A stretch of 64,000 bases of DNA from positions 16,723 to 80,722 of the forward strand of contig DIVA01000093.1 in assembly GCA_002435705.1 (NCBI GenBank). Direction: 5' to 3'. This stretch comes from Bacteriovoracaceae bacterium UBA6144. Lineage in GTDB: Bacteria; Bdellovibrionota; Bacteriovoracia; Bacteriovoracales; Bacteriovoracaceae. A program made the translations under genes and the position numbers. Of this stretch, positions 8,944-17,204 are shown piece by piece (the first letter of the stretch is position 1; each line of letters starts with the position of its first letter). The notes beneath the pieces were generated by a model. It searched no databases. It was not told where the DNA came from and worked only from the letters and a program-made list of their open reading frames with translations.

Positions 8944-9795
8944 ATGAATCTAAAGGCACAACTAAAAAAAGTATTAGTACCAGAAATTAGCCTTGTTACG
9001 CTATTCGTTGTAGCAGGCTACAGCAGTGGTAATATTCGCTTAGAACCAGTTCATGATGTTTCATGGTTGATCCTACTTGTGATTGGCTGTTATTTTTTTG
9101 GTGCCGAAATACTGAAATCTTATTTGCGTACACCTAAAAGCGATTTAAAGCTTCATCATAAAATTCTTGCCATTGTATCGATGCTACTCATTATTATTCC
9201 TCCCTTCATAAGCTATGGGCAGGGTTGGAATGCCTTCATGGTAACTTGTATCATGTTTTGCTTTTTGGTTGGATTTAGTATTCCCCATCATTGGGTGACA
9301 AAGAAAATAAATCAGATCGCAGGTCTCGATATCCTGCTCCAATCTCTTACGTGGGGCTGTCTTCCCATTGCCATGGGTGCATTGTTTTCAGGGCTTGAGC
9401 CCGATACACGCAGCTGGCTCATTGTTCTTTTAGGATTTTATATTTTCGCCAGCTACTTCATCATGGTGGAAATGAATGGCGCTAAAGCATTACATGAGAA
9501 GCCCAGCCTGATCATGTATCTGGGAGAAAGCAGAAGCCTTGAGCTCATCGCTATCCTTCAACTTTTTGGGATCATTGGTCTGACAACTCTGTATTTGTCA
9601 GAATACGATTCTTTGAACATGACGAATTTAAGTTTCTATGCACTCTTTACCCTCATCGCATTTATTGGTGTTTTTCAAACTCTCGTCTGGTCTAAGAAGC
9701 CAACAGAGAGAAAACGGTTCAATTATCTTTTTTTTCTTATCGCAAACAACCTCTATCTATTCTGCTGGGTTGTCGCTGAATGGTTTTATTACTAA
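8944..9795 (+). CDS. Polytopic membrane protein of unknown function
   Basis: 283 residues with roughly eight or nine hydrophobic segments (for example ILAIVSMLLIIIPPFISYG, SWLIVLLGFYIFASYFIM). There is no charged catalytic motif that identifies a transporter or enzyme family. ATG at 8944 is chosen over GTG at 8941 because AGGGAG is spaced 6 bases from it. The acetyltransferase gene follows after 11 bases, which suggests co-transcription. An UbiA-type prenyltransferase fold is possible from the helix count, but no DxxxD motif is seen. Confidence 0.7.
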   Translation: MNLKAQLKKVLVPEISLVTLFVVAGYSSGNIRLEPVHDVSWLILLVIGCYFFGAEILKSYLRTPKSDLKLHHKILAIVSMLLIIIPPFISYGQGWNAFMVTCIMFCFLVGFSIPHHWVTKKINQIAGLDILLQSLTWGCLPIAMGALFSGLEPDTRSWLIVLLGFYIFASYFIMVEMNGAKALHEKPSLIMYLGESRSLELIAILQLFGIIGLTTLYLSEYDSLNMTNLSFYALFTLIAFIGVFQTLVWSKKPTERKRFNYLFFLIANNLYLFCWVVAEWFYY

Positions 9796-9806
9796 TCTAG
9801 CATGCT

Positions 9807-10406
9807 ATGAGAAATCCCAGTTATCTTGTGATGAAAGGATCTGAGGCTCGTCAATACGTTCAGCAAATTGCTGATTTGAGGATCTCAGTTTTTCGTGAAT
9901 TCCCTTACCTGTATGAGGGTAGTATTGAGTATGAAAAAGACTATCTAGAAACCTATTTTAAAAGCTCTCAGTCAGTGGTGGTCCTTTGCCTTGATGACAA
10001 AGAAATTGTTGGAGCTTCTACGGCCATAGTCCTCAGCGAGGAATCGCCATCTATTCAAAAACCATTCTTGGATCAAGGCCTCGCCATTAATGAATATATT
10101 TATTTTGGTGAGTCTGTCTTAGCACGAGACTATAGGGGGCAAGGAGTGGGTAAAGAGTTTTTTAACTACCGACTGGAGTTTGCACGAACTCACTCCATGG
10201 CAAGGTGGGCTGTCTTCTGTGCGGTCCTAAGATCAGAAACTGACCCTATGCGACCAACTAATTATTCACCACTTAACTCTTTTTGGCACAAACAAGGTTT
10301 TGAAGAATGGACAGGAATGAAATGTTCATTATCATGGAAGCGAGTAGGAGAGATGTCTGAGACCTCTCACGAACTGCAGTTTTGGCGTAAATCTTTAAAA
10401 GGATAG
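9807..10406 (+). CDS. GNAT-family N-acetyltransferase
   Basis: 199 residues with the acetyl-CoA binding motif of GNAT enzymes (ESVLARDYRGQGVGKEFFNYRLEFAR: R-G-Q-G-V-G). It is followed by a strand-helix pair with WHKQGFEEW. The substrate is unknown. The first ATG at 9807 has no clear ribosome binding site; an internal ATG at 9831 is an alternative. It is tightly followed by the flavin reductase (2-base gap). Confidence 0.75.
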   Translation: MRNPSYLVMKGSEARQYVQQIADLRISVFREFPYLYEGSIEYEKDYLETYFKSSQSVVVLCLDDKEIVGASTAIVLSEESPSIQKPFLDQGLAINEYIYFGESVLARDYRGQGVGKEFFNYRLEFARTHSMARWAVFCAVLRSETDPMRPTNYSPLNSFWHKQGFEEWTGMKCSLSWKRVGEMSETSHELQFWRKSLKG

Positions 10407-10408
10407 TA

Positions 10409-10897
10409 ATGAAACAGGTCACAGTAATCGCCGCAAGCGATGGAAAAAATATGGTGCTTGCAAAAAAATTCGAAACACAACTTAAAGAACTAGGAGCGCA
10501 AGTAAAGCTTGTGGATCTTGTTTCTCTTGATCTTCCACTCTACACCTCTAAGGCAACTCAAAAAGGGGCAGATCTATTGGCCCCACTAAAAGATGAACTC
10601 TCTGCCCAGGCTTTTGTTTTTGTGGGTCCTGAATTTAATGGTGGAATCCCTCCTGCCCTTACAAATTTCTTTTCTTGGGCGAGTACTTCTTCTAAGGATT
10701 GGCGCCAGCACTTTAATGCGAAGAAAGCCGCACTGGCTACCCACTCTGGTGGTGAGGGCGCACTTTTTCTTGCTGCTCTAAGGCTTCAGTTGGGTTACAT
10801 TGGCTTAACTGTGGTTGGGCGCCAACTCAGTGTCAATGATCGCAAGGAGATTGATCCGAAATCCGTTGCGGACATCTGCCATCAACTCTTGAGTTAA
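10409..10897 (+). CDS. NADPH-dependent FMN reductase family protein
   Basis: 162 residues of flavodoxin-like fold. An N-terminal beta strand and loop (VTVIAASDGKN) are followed by LVDLVSLDLPLYT and the diagnostic GPEFNGGIPPALTNFFSWAS, which in this family binds FMN. It probably reduces flavin or quinone in the cytoplasm. It lies in a run of genes with 2-5 base gaps (9807-12658). A second member of the same family is at 15572. Confidence 0.82.
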   Translation: MKQVTVIAASDGKNMVLAKKFETQLKELGAQVKLVDLVSLDLPLYTSKATQKGADLLAPLKDELSAQAFVFVGPEFNGGIPPALTNFFSWASTSSKDWRQHFNAKKAALATHSGGEGALFLAALRLQLGYIGLTVVGRQLSVNDRKEIDPKSVADICHQLLS

Positions 10898-10898
10898 C

Positions 10899-12008
10899 AT
10901 GAAATATACTTTCTTTCTTATTCTTGTAAGCTTTAACCTTTGGGCGCAAAAAGATCTTCAGTTTAAAGATGACAAGATTAGCCTGGCCCATCTGCAATCG
11001 ACCTACAGTCACTTAGGGTCAGATGAGTTTGCCCTAAAACTTTCTGGATCACTTGCTTCACCGCTGCTATTTTTTAGATCTTTCGTTAACACTTACTACT
11101 CAGAAATGTCTTCACAAAAGAATTCATCAATCAAGGGCACTTGCTTTGGTGATGCCCACCCTGAGAATTTTGGTTTTATCCTTTTTAAGGATAGAACAAG
11201 ATTTGTTTTTAACGATTTTGATGATAGCGGTGAGTGCTGGGTTGAATTTGATTTGCTGAGATACTTTGTAGCGTTGTCCCTGGCCTTCAACGACCCGCAA
11301 CTACTAAATCACACGCTCAAGCATTTTCTTGAGGTTCTGGAAGATTTTTCAAAAGCAGTGGAGATTGATTCTAGGTTGGTGCCAAGCTTAGCGAAGAAAA
11401 ATAAAAAAATTCTTGAGAAGTACACTAGATCTGATAATTTCAGAGACCTCGCGGAGCTGATATCAATTCCTGCCATTGACAAGAAACAGTTAGTAAATCA
11501 ATTAAAGATGTCCTCATTGTTTGATAAAATTCGAATTCTAGATATGGTAAAAGTTAAACGGGAGTCAGGTGGAAGTGGTGGCCTTGACCGTTTTTGGATT
11601 TTAATCAAAAACTCAGACAATCAATTAGATATTTTAGAATTAAAAGAGTTAGCCATCCCTGCTTTAGCTTTTTTACAGCCCCAACCGAATCAGTCCTCCG
11701 AACTTCGCCTCACTTCTTTGAAGAATAGTCTCTGGGGTGAAACTCCACAGTTTTATCATTCCTTAAAGTTACAAGAGACCAGCTATCTTGTTCGCAGCCG
11801 AACCAAGGATGACGTCAATCTTGAGAAATTAAAAGATACGGAACTAAGGAATTATCTTAAAGCTCAAGTTTCGATTCTGGCCCTGCATCATGGTAAAAGT
11901 AAAATGATTGATACAGAGAAGTTGGGCCTCTGGCTGGCTCGCTTTGTTCCAGTCATCCATAAGCGATACGAAACCACTTATAAGTTTTTACTTAAAACTA
12001 AAAAATAG
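10899..12008 (+). CDS. Exported DUF2252 protein (kinase-like fold)
   Basis: 369 residues. The DUF2252 core is clear: GTCFGDAHPENFGF, FVFNDFDDSGECWVEFDLLRYFVALSLA, and later VLALHHGKS-like ILALHHGKS. This resembles the catalytic loop (GDxHxxN) and the D of the metal-binding motif (NDFD) of aminoglycoside-phosphotransferase-type kinases. Unusually, it begins with a good signal peptide (YTFFLILVSFNLWA), which would place a kinase-like fold outside the cytoplasm. The substrate is unknown. The start is one base after the preceding stop. Confidence 0.82.
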   Translation: MKYTFFLILVSFNLWAQKDLQFKDDKISLAHLQSTYSHLGSDEFALKLSGSLASPLLFFRSFVNTYYSEMSSQKNSSIKGTCFGDAHPENFGFILFKDRTRFVFNDFDDSGECWVEFDLLRYFVALSLAFNDPQLLNHTLKHFLEVLEDFSKAVEIDSRLVPSLAKKNKKILEKYTRSDNFRDLAELISIPAIDKKQLVNQLKMSSLFDKIRILDMVKVKRESGGSGGLDRFWILIKNSDNQLDILELKELAIPALAFLQPQPNQSSELRLTSLKNSLWGETPQFYHSLKLQETSYLVRSRTKDDVNLEKLKDTELRNYLKAQVSILALHHGKSKMIDTEKLGLWLARFVPVIHKRYETTYKFLLKTKK

Positions 12009-12013
12009 GTCTT

Positions 12014-12658
12014 ATGTCACAAGCCATTTTGAAAAGATTGCTATGGTTCATTGTTCGCTCTTTTACAATCACATACCGCTATACCATTGAGGGACCTAAA
12101 GGCGAATCAAAACCAGATGAAATATATCCCAAGGGAGCCCATCTGCTGTGTCTGTGGCATGAGGATATTTTGTCAGTTGTATCTTCTCATGCACAAACCA
12201 GGCCTTATCTTGCGATGGCATCGAAATCAAAAGATGGTGATATTGCTTCCTATGTTAATTCTAAGTTTGGATTTGTTCCTGTTCGAGGATCATCGCGTAC
12301 ACCTACAAAAGATAAGGGTGGCAGAGAGGCGATGGCCGAGTACATTAAAAGAGTTGGAGAAGGTGAGTGCGGTGGAATCAGTGTTGATGGCCCCAAAGGC
12401 CCCCGGCGTGTTTGTAAGCCAGGAATTGTGATCATCGCTCAAAAGACTGGCGCGCCCATTTATCCCGCCATTGGCCGCGCAAAAAATCCTTGGGAGTTCA
12501 ATTCTTGGGATCGCTTCAAAGTACCCAAATTCTTCTCAAAAATTAAAGTTGTTATTGGTCATCCCATTTACGTACCTGCTGATTCCACACCAGAGCAAAT
12601 CGATAGCTATTGTCGAGTTATTGAAAAAGCGATGCTTGAGCTAGAGGCGCGAATCTAG
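12014..12658 (+). CDS. DUF374 lysophospholipid acyltransferase family protein
   Basis: 214 residues matching the DUF374 acyltransferases. It has an N-terminal hydrophobic anchor (RLLWFIVRSFTITYRY), LLCLWHEDIL, FGFVPVRGSSRTPTKDKGGREAM and GISVDGPKGPRRVCKPGIVIIAQKTGAPIYP, the last being the phosphate/acyl binding block. It probably transfers an acyl chain to a lysolipid or lipid-A-like acceptor at the inner membrane. It is the last gene of the 9807-12658 run and overlaps the convergent regulator by 4 bp. Confidence 0.83.
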   Translation: MSQAILKRLLWFIVRSFTITYRYTIEGPKGESKPDEIYPKGAHLLCLWHEDILSVVSSHAQTRPYLAMASKSKDGDIASYVNSKFGFVPVRGSSRTPTKDKGGREAMAEYIKRVGEGECGGISVDGPKGPRRVCKPGIVIIAQKTGAPIYPAIGRAKNPWEFNSWDRFKVPKFFSKIKVVIGHPIYVPADSTPEQIDSYCRVIEKAMLELEARI

Positions 12659-13230
12659 CCCTTGGGTCTTCTCAGTCGACTCAACGATTGTGGCGTAATA
12701 CCAAGGTAAGAGGCGATGTGGTAATCAGGAATCTGTGCTTGGATATCTTTGAATTCAACGTTAAAGCGATCCCATCTTTCTTTGGCCTGAAACTTTAAAA
12801 ACTCGTACTCTCTGTTCTCTTTTCTTATGTAGTATCTCTCGGCAATTTTTCTAAGAAAAGCTTCCCAGCAAAGCAAGCCTTGAGTCGCGGCCATAAAATC
12901 TTTTTCAGGAGCAACCAGAATTTCACAGTCAGTGATGGCCTGAATGAAAGTGCGCGAGGGCTTCTTTTGAATGATCTCGGCGTAAGCGGCTAAAAGCCCG
13001 CCTGAACTCTCAAATGATTTAACCCATTCCTTGCCATTGTCATCGATGTAGTAGAGACGAAAGATTCCAGAAAGCACTACGGCGATAGAATGTGGAATCT
13101 CATCAATCCTTAGAAAGTATTCATTCTTCTTTATGGATTTTGGTTGAAAGAGTTTACCGATTCTCTCCCATTCATCAGTCGGAATAGGGGAGAGTTCATT
13201 GTATTGAGCGATAATAGGTTGAGGTATCAT
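12655..13230 (-). CDS. Crp/Fnr-family cyclic-nucleotide-binding regulator
   Basis: 191 residues. The N-terminal half is a cNMP-binding beta-barrel (KKNEYFLRIDEIPHSIAVVLSGIFRLYYID, then GKEWVKSFESSGGLLAAY). The C terminus has a helix-turn-helix, IPDYHIASYLGITPQSLSRLRR. It lacks the Cys cluster of Fnr. It resembles the many small Crp-like regulators seen with Bacteroidetes and Bdellovibrio-type genomes. The target is unknown. Its upstream region of 273 bases is shared with the response regulator at 13504. Confidence 0.85.
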   Translation of the reverse strand: MIPQPIIAQYNELSPIPTDEWERIGKLFQPKSIKKNEYFLRIDEIPHSIAVVLSGIFRLYYIDDNGKEWVKSFESSGGLLAAYAEIIQKKPSRTFIQAITDCEILVAPEKDFMAATQGLLCWEAFLRKIAERYYIRKENREYEFLKFQAKERWDRFNVEFKDIQAQIPDYHIASYLGITPQSLSRLRRPKG

Positions 13231-13503
13231 GAGTTTATTTTATGATAATTTGTTAAAAAAACATAAAAATTCGTAAAGCCGACTATTGGGATCGGATTTT
13301 AGCATAGGAAAGAATTTTCCCCTCAGAGGCAGTCATCTATTTTTTTTCTTGGATTCTTGCTTTCTAGTAGATTGCTTTTGCAAGGGACGTTAAGCCAATT
13401 TTAATAGTTAGATTCAATGATAAAACAATCTATGTGTGAGTGGTCTATTGGAAGTAAACTAATCCCAGAGATCATTCGATTGAAATCTAATAAGGAATAG
13501 AAA
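13231..13503. other. Divergent intergenic region
   Basis: This 273-base AT-rich stretch separates the Crp-like regulator (-) from the response regulator (+) and must hold both promoters. The only clear element is AAGGAA followed by the GTG start at 13504. I see no convincing -35/-10 pair, RNA gene or repeat. Confidence 0.5.
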
Positions 13504-14232
13504 GTGAGTAATAATCTAAAGAAAGTATTAATTGTTGATGATGAACCTAGTCTTAGGGAAGTGTATGAAGAGGTGCTTAGACCCTTTTATAATGTGTACA
13601 CTGCCATCAATGGGAAACGCGCTCTGGAGCTATGCCAGGAGATTGTACCAGACATTATCGTCTCGGATGTCGACATGCCCGAGATGGATGGAATTAATTT
13701 CTGTCGCGCTATTCGATCTGACAAAAACTTTATACAAGTTCCGTTTCTTATTTTATCTTCCTATACAAATGAATGCCTAAGAACAGAGAGCTTCAATCTT
13801 GGAGCAGATGACTACATTTCAAAACCCGTTAGTCTGCTTGAGTTGCGTGCCAGAATAGAATCAAAGCTTCGCTGGTGTCAAAACACTAAACCAAAAACTG
13901 AAACGAAAAATAGAGATACTCTTGAATGCGGTAACCTGACGATTAATCACAAGCGTGCTGATGTATTTATCAATCGAGAAAAAGTGGAGCTCACTAGTTT
14001 TGAAATTAAACTTATTACTTACTTAATAGAAAATAAGGATAAGAAACTAAAGCGTGATGATATCTTGATGGATGTTTGGGATGCCCACATCGTTAGTGGC
14101 CGCACAGTTGATGCTCATATCTGCGCTCTTCGCCAAAAACTCAATGCATTTGATCATAGAATTGAAACCGTGCGTGGGTATGGATATAGACTCGTGAATG
14201 CTAAAAGTAGTCTTCGTGCTGAGATAAATTAG
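13504..14232 (+). CDS. OmpR/PhoB-type response regulator
   Basis: 242 residues. The receiver domain (about 6-120) has acidic residues D12 and D13, phospho-acceptor D55 (IIVSDVDMPEMDG) and K107 (ISKP). The C-terminal winged helix (about 140-235) has the transactivation pattern LTSFEIKLITYLIENKDK, SGRTVDAHICALRQKL and IETVRGYGYRL. It starts with GTG after AAGGAA. No sensor kinase is adjacent, so it is an orphan regulator in this window. Confidence 0.9.
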   Translation: MSNNLKKVLIVDDEPSLREVYEEVLRPFYNVYTAINGKRALELCQEIVPDIIVSDVDMPEMDGINFCRAIRSDKNFIQVPFLILSSYTNECLRTESFNLGADDYISKPVSLLELRARIESKLRWCQNTKPKTETKNRDTLECGNLTINHKRADVFINREKVELTSFEIKLITYLIENKDKKLKRDDILMDVWDAHIVSGRTVDAHICALRQKLNAFDHRIETVRGYGYRLVNAKSSLRAEIN

Positions 14233-14234
14233 GG

Positions 14235-15212
14235 CTACCAAAAACTTTTGTACTGCCTTATTTCTCCCCAAGGATTAAAGAGTAGATCACTGATATGGAT
14301 TTTTTGGGATCCCTCGTGAATCAGAACCTCATATCTTTTTTTGGCGCTTTCTAGCTTCTCCTGATTTATGGGACAAGTATATTTCTTATCAGGTGAGTTC
14401 CGCTCAAGATTTTCAATCTCAAACAGGACTCCCTTTGTTGCTTTATTGGTGGAAAGTGTAAGACAATTCTGTGCTTCATCGAAGCCTGCATCAACATATT
14501 TTTTGAAATCAATACTTTTAACAGCGACCCACTTATTTTCAATGCAGGCCACGTAAGGCCCAATATTCTCACCTAGAATGTCTTCGTGTTCTTGTAAGAT
14601 ATGATTCCAAAAACGCATTCCTTGGAAGTTTGCCACAAGATCTGCAAAAGAAAAGACTCCGGTTGCAAGAGGATTTCCCCCTAAAATGGTTCGTTCCTTG
14701 AAAATGCCAAGTTTGAGAGTATAAGCGAGAGATTTATTTTTAATATGATAGTTTTGGAAGTAGCGATATCCTTGCCCGAACATGTGCTCGAATTTATCTG
14801 ATCCAATGTAGTGGTCTTGAAACCTTAGAGTTGATCCCATTCCAAAACCACCGCGATCAGCAGATGGTCTAGCTAGAATCTGTCCATCAATTAAGCGGTG
14901 GTGACGAAAGATAGAGTCTCGTCGCATTGGTGTGTGACGATTAATCTGCGGACTTTGCAAGATATACTCAATCAGCTCCCCATCTTTGTGGATACTGTTA
15001 AAGCGCTTCCTGAGATTTTGAAAGAGAGAAGACTTCTGACAGCTACCTAAACGATTAGTTTCCTCTATACCTTGTGCTAAAAGTTGATTGGCCTGTGTGT
15101 TGATGGTTACTGAGGAGTCACTGAGTTCATTGTAGCGAAGAGTAAAGGAATCGATTTCACTGGCAACTGCCGATGAGGCGCATAGTAGAGCAATGAAGAT
15201 CGGTTTCAGCAT
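14235..15212 (-). CDS. Exported protein of unknown function
   Basis: About 325 residues with a signal peptide (PIFIALLCASSAVAS). The middle contains a conspicuous GSDKFEHMFGQGYRYF segment followed by GNPLATGVFSFADLVANFQGMRFW, rich in aromatic residues. Four cysteines remain in the mature part. ATG at 15212 with GAGTTGAGA upstream is preferred to a TTG four codons earlier. It converges on the response regulator with a 2-base gap. No family is recognised. The SDKxxHxF motif hints at a metal or lipid site, but that is a guess. Confidence 0.7.
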   Translation of the reverse strand: MLKPIFIALLCASSAVASEIDSFTLRYNELSDSSVTINTQANQLLAQGIEETNRLGSCQKSSLFQNLRKRFNSIHKDGELIEYILQSPQINRHTPMRRDSIFRHHRLIDGQILARPSADRGGFGMGSTLRFQDHYIGSDKFEHMFGQGYRYFQNYHIKNKSLAYTLKLGIFKERTILGGNPLATGVFSFADLVANFQGMRFWNHILQEHEDILGENIGPYVACIENKWVAVKSIDFKKYVDAGFDEAQNCLTLSTNKATKGVLFEIENLERNSPDKKYTCPINQEKLESAKKRYEVLIHEGSQKIHISDLLFNPWGEIRQYKSFW

Positions 15213-15362
15213 AAAAAATCTCAACTCTTTAGAATATAAAACCTAATGGAGTCATGAGGTGAGCGAAGGGTAAAACTTATAGGTTTCTTCACAGAATTCC
15301 CATATAGCAGAGAAGTTAAATCCCATAAAAAGACTAAGATTGGAGTTCACCAAGGAGGCCTT

Positions 15363-15575
15363 ATGGCGAAAATCAAAGGGTTAGAAAAGGTTAATATTTC
15401 TCGCAATCCAAAAGTGAGCGAAGAAGAAATTGAGTTCGATATCACTGGGGATGATGAGGAAATTGATGATTACACCGATCATCTTGAAAAGTATTCTAGG
15501 GATCCTTTCTATGATCTCTACCAAGTGGAGCATTTAGATAGTCATTTTCTGCTCTCCTTTCGAGACATCAGATGA
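15363..15575 (+). CDS. Small acidic protein of unknown function
   Basis: 70 residues, strongly acidic in the middle (EEEIEFDITGDDEEIDDYTDHLE). It has an excellent ribosome binding site (AAGGAGGCCTTATG), and its stop overlaps the start of the flavin reductase at 15572 by 4 bp. The coupling and the ribosome binding site make it a real gene despite its size. A role as a partner or inhibitor of the reductase is only a suggestion. Confidence 0.7.
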   Translation: MAKIKGLEKVNISRNPKVSEEEIEFDITGDDEEIDDYTDHLEKYSRDPFYDLYQVEHLDSHFLLSFRDIR

Positions 15576-16198
15576 GAAAGCTTAAGATTGTCGGAATTTC
15601 CGGAAGTCTGAGAGAAGATTCATTTAATCAAATGCTCATTCAAGCTCTCGATCATTCAAGCGAGAATAGCTGTTTGTTCTCACACATAAGTTTGCGCGAT
15701 ATTCCACTTTATAACCAAGACGATGAGAAGGAGATGGGAGTTCCAAGCTTGATTCTTGAGATTCAGTCTCAGCTCGTTGAGTGTGATGGACTTTTAATTG
15801 CAAGCCCAGAGTACAATCACAGCATTCCCGGAGTACTAAAAAATGCTTTTGATTGGCTGACTCGGCCCGCCGAAAAAATAGAAACCGTGTTTCGTGATTT
15901 ACCAGTGGGGATTGTGGGAGTGACTCCTGGTAAAGGGGGAACTGTGCTTGCACAGAAGGCTTGGCAACCGATTATTCAAACGCTCGGTATGAAGCCCTTC
16001 AGGCTCTCCTCACTTGCGCTCTCTGATGCGGAACAGATCTTCAGTCGGTCGGGAGAATTAATCGATGAGCAGGTGCTGGGAGATGTAGAGCACTTTATGA
16101 AAGGCTACACACAGTTTATCCGCAACAATACTCGTAACAGCCTCCCTGATTACTACTATCGCAGTCACTTAGAAGGAGACCTCTCAACCTATTTCTAG
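15572..16198 (+). CDS. NADPH-dependent FMN reductase family protein (second)
   Basis: 208 residues of flavodoxin-like fold. Motifs are IVGISGSLREDSFNQML (phosphate-binding loop), SLRDIPLYNQDDE and ASPEYNHSIPGVLKNAFDWLTRP, the last being the ChrR/YieF-type FMN-binding signature. It matches the azoreductase/chromate-reductase-like group better than the copy at 10409. It is coupled to the small acidic protein upstream. Confidence 0.86.
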   Translation: MRKLKIVGISGSLREDSFNQMLIQALDHSSENSCLFSHISLRDIPLYNQDDEKEMGVPSLILEIQSQLVECDGLLIASPEYNHSIPGVLKNAFDWLTRPAEKIETVFRDLPVGIVGVTPGKGGTVLAQKAWQPIIQTLGMKPFRLSSLALSDAEQIFSRSGELIDEQVLGDVEHFMKGYTQFIRNNTRNSLPDYYYRSHLEGDLSTYF

Positions 16199-16226
16199 TC
16201 TCAAAGATCTATCACTTTTAAAATGC

Positions 16227-16259
16227 CCCCCGTTGGGTTAAAAAGAAGACTCACGGGGG
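16227..16259 (+). promoter_or_regulatory. GC-rich hairpin covering the ribosome binding site of the thioredoxin-like gene
   Basis: CCCCCGT at 16227-16233 is complementary to ACGGGGG at 16253-16259 with a 19-base loop. The right arm runs into GGGGGT, the likely Shine-Dalgarno for the ATG at 16268. No U-tract follows, so an attenuating or RBS-masking hairpin is likelier than a terminator. Confidence 0.4.
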
Positions 16260-16267
16260 TAGTAGTG

Positions 16268-16798
16268 ATGTTAAATCGAAAAATGTTAAAGCCTTCAAAT
16301 TTACTTTTTGCCATCGTTTTACTCTTTGTTGTGAGTACGCGTCTCCCTCAAATCTTGGAGCACATAAAGCTTGAGGGCCAGCCTCTCATACAAGAAGAGC
16401 GACGCAATATTTTAGAAAATCAAACGATTATTTTTCCACCCTCGGCGGGCCACGCAATGGTCATTTATTGGGCCACTTGGTGCGCTCCCTGTAAGCTCGA
16501 AATGAACCGCCTCAAGAGCTCGGTGGAGAGCGGGGCTATTCCTAAAGAAAGAATTTTTGCTGTGAGTTTGTTTGAGGAGGAGAGTGAGGTGCAGAGTTTT
16601 CTTCAGAAAAACCCCTATCCCTTTATCTTTCTCGCTCTCTCGAAAAATGACGAATCACTCAATATTCGCGCCACTCCCACAACCCTTATTGTTCAAGATG
16701 GTAAAATTCGTTCGATATCACAAGGCATGAGTCTGTGGGGAATTTGGTGGGCAGAATTTTTATTTAAAAATCACTTAGAAATGCAGCAAACTAAATAG
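16268..16798 (+). CDS. Membrane-anchored thioredoxin-like protein (TlpA/ResA type)
   Basis: About 176 residues. An N-terminal membrane anchor (LLFAIVLLFVVSTRLP) is followed by a thioredoxin fold with active site WATWCAPCKLEM and the cis-proline region RATPTTLIVQDGK. It probably acts as a periplasmic thiol reductant or oxidant. The start at 16268 follows GGGGGT. Its 3' end overlaps a small convergent gene by 28 bp. Confidence 0.82.
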   Translation: MLNRKMLKPSNLLFAIVLLFVVSTRLPQILEHIKLEGQPLIQEERRNILENQTIIFPPSAGHAMVIYWATWCAPCKLEMNRLKSSVESGAIPKERIFAVSLFEEESEVQSFLQKNPYPFIFLALSKNDESLNIRATPTTLIVQDGKIRSISQGMSLWGIWWAEFLFKNHLEMQQTK

Positions 16799-17034
16799 CT
16801 ATTTGGCGCGCCAGAAGTTACAGAGAATGGCATGCTGGGATCACACTTGTTGTTTAAATAATTTCTCACCTGTGCATAAGGAAAAGTGCTGGTAGAGGTC
16901 ATCGTATTCTTAATGTCACATATGTAGCGTCCCTGAGATGCCACACTCCGCTCAGGCTCTTTAGTCTTTTCATTAGCGGCATAGATGGAGCTGGAATAGA
17001 GAGAGAGGATAGAGAGAAAGAATAGTTTATTCAT
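16771..17034 (-). CDS. Small exported cysteine-containing protein
   Basis: 87 residues with a signal peptide (LFFLSILSLYSSSIYAA). The mature part is short and has four Cys (YICDIK, NNKCDPS, VCCISK), consistent with a disulfide-bonded periplasmic protein. AGGTGAT lies just before the ATG. It is convergent with, and overlaps, the thioredoxin-like gene, an interesting neighbour for a disulfide protein. The family is unknown. Confidence 0.6.
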   Translation of the reverse strand: MNKLFFLSILSLYSSSIYAANEKTKEPERSVASQGRYICDIKNTMTSTSTFPYAQVRNYLNNKCDPSMPFSVTSGAPNSYLVCCISK

Positions 17035-17204
17035 GCATCACCTATCGGATATCAGAGCGATTCACTTAAATTTCTTTGATAAGTCTTAGTAAACACACAG
17101 CAAGACATAAGCAAGAAAGAGCGTCCCACCAGTATCTAACTTGATTCATCAGATGAGAATCCTCAAGACTTTTGCATCATTTCTTCCTGAGCTATAGTCA
17201 AGAG

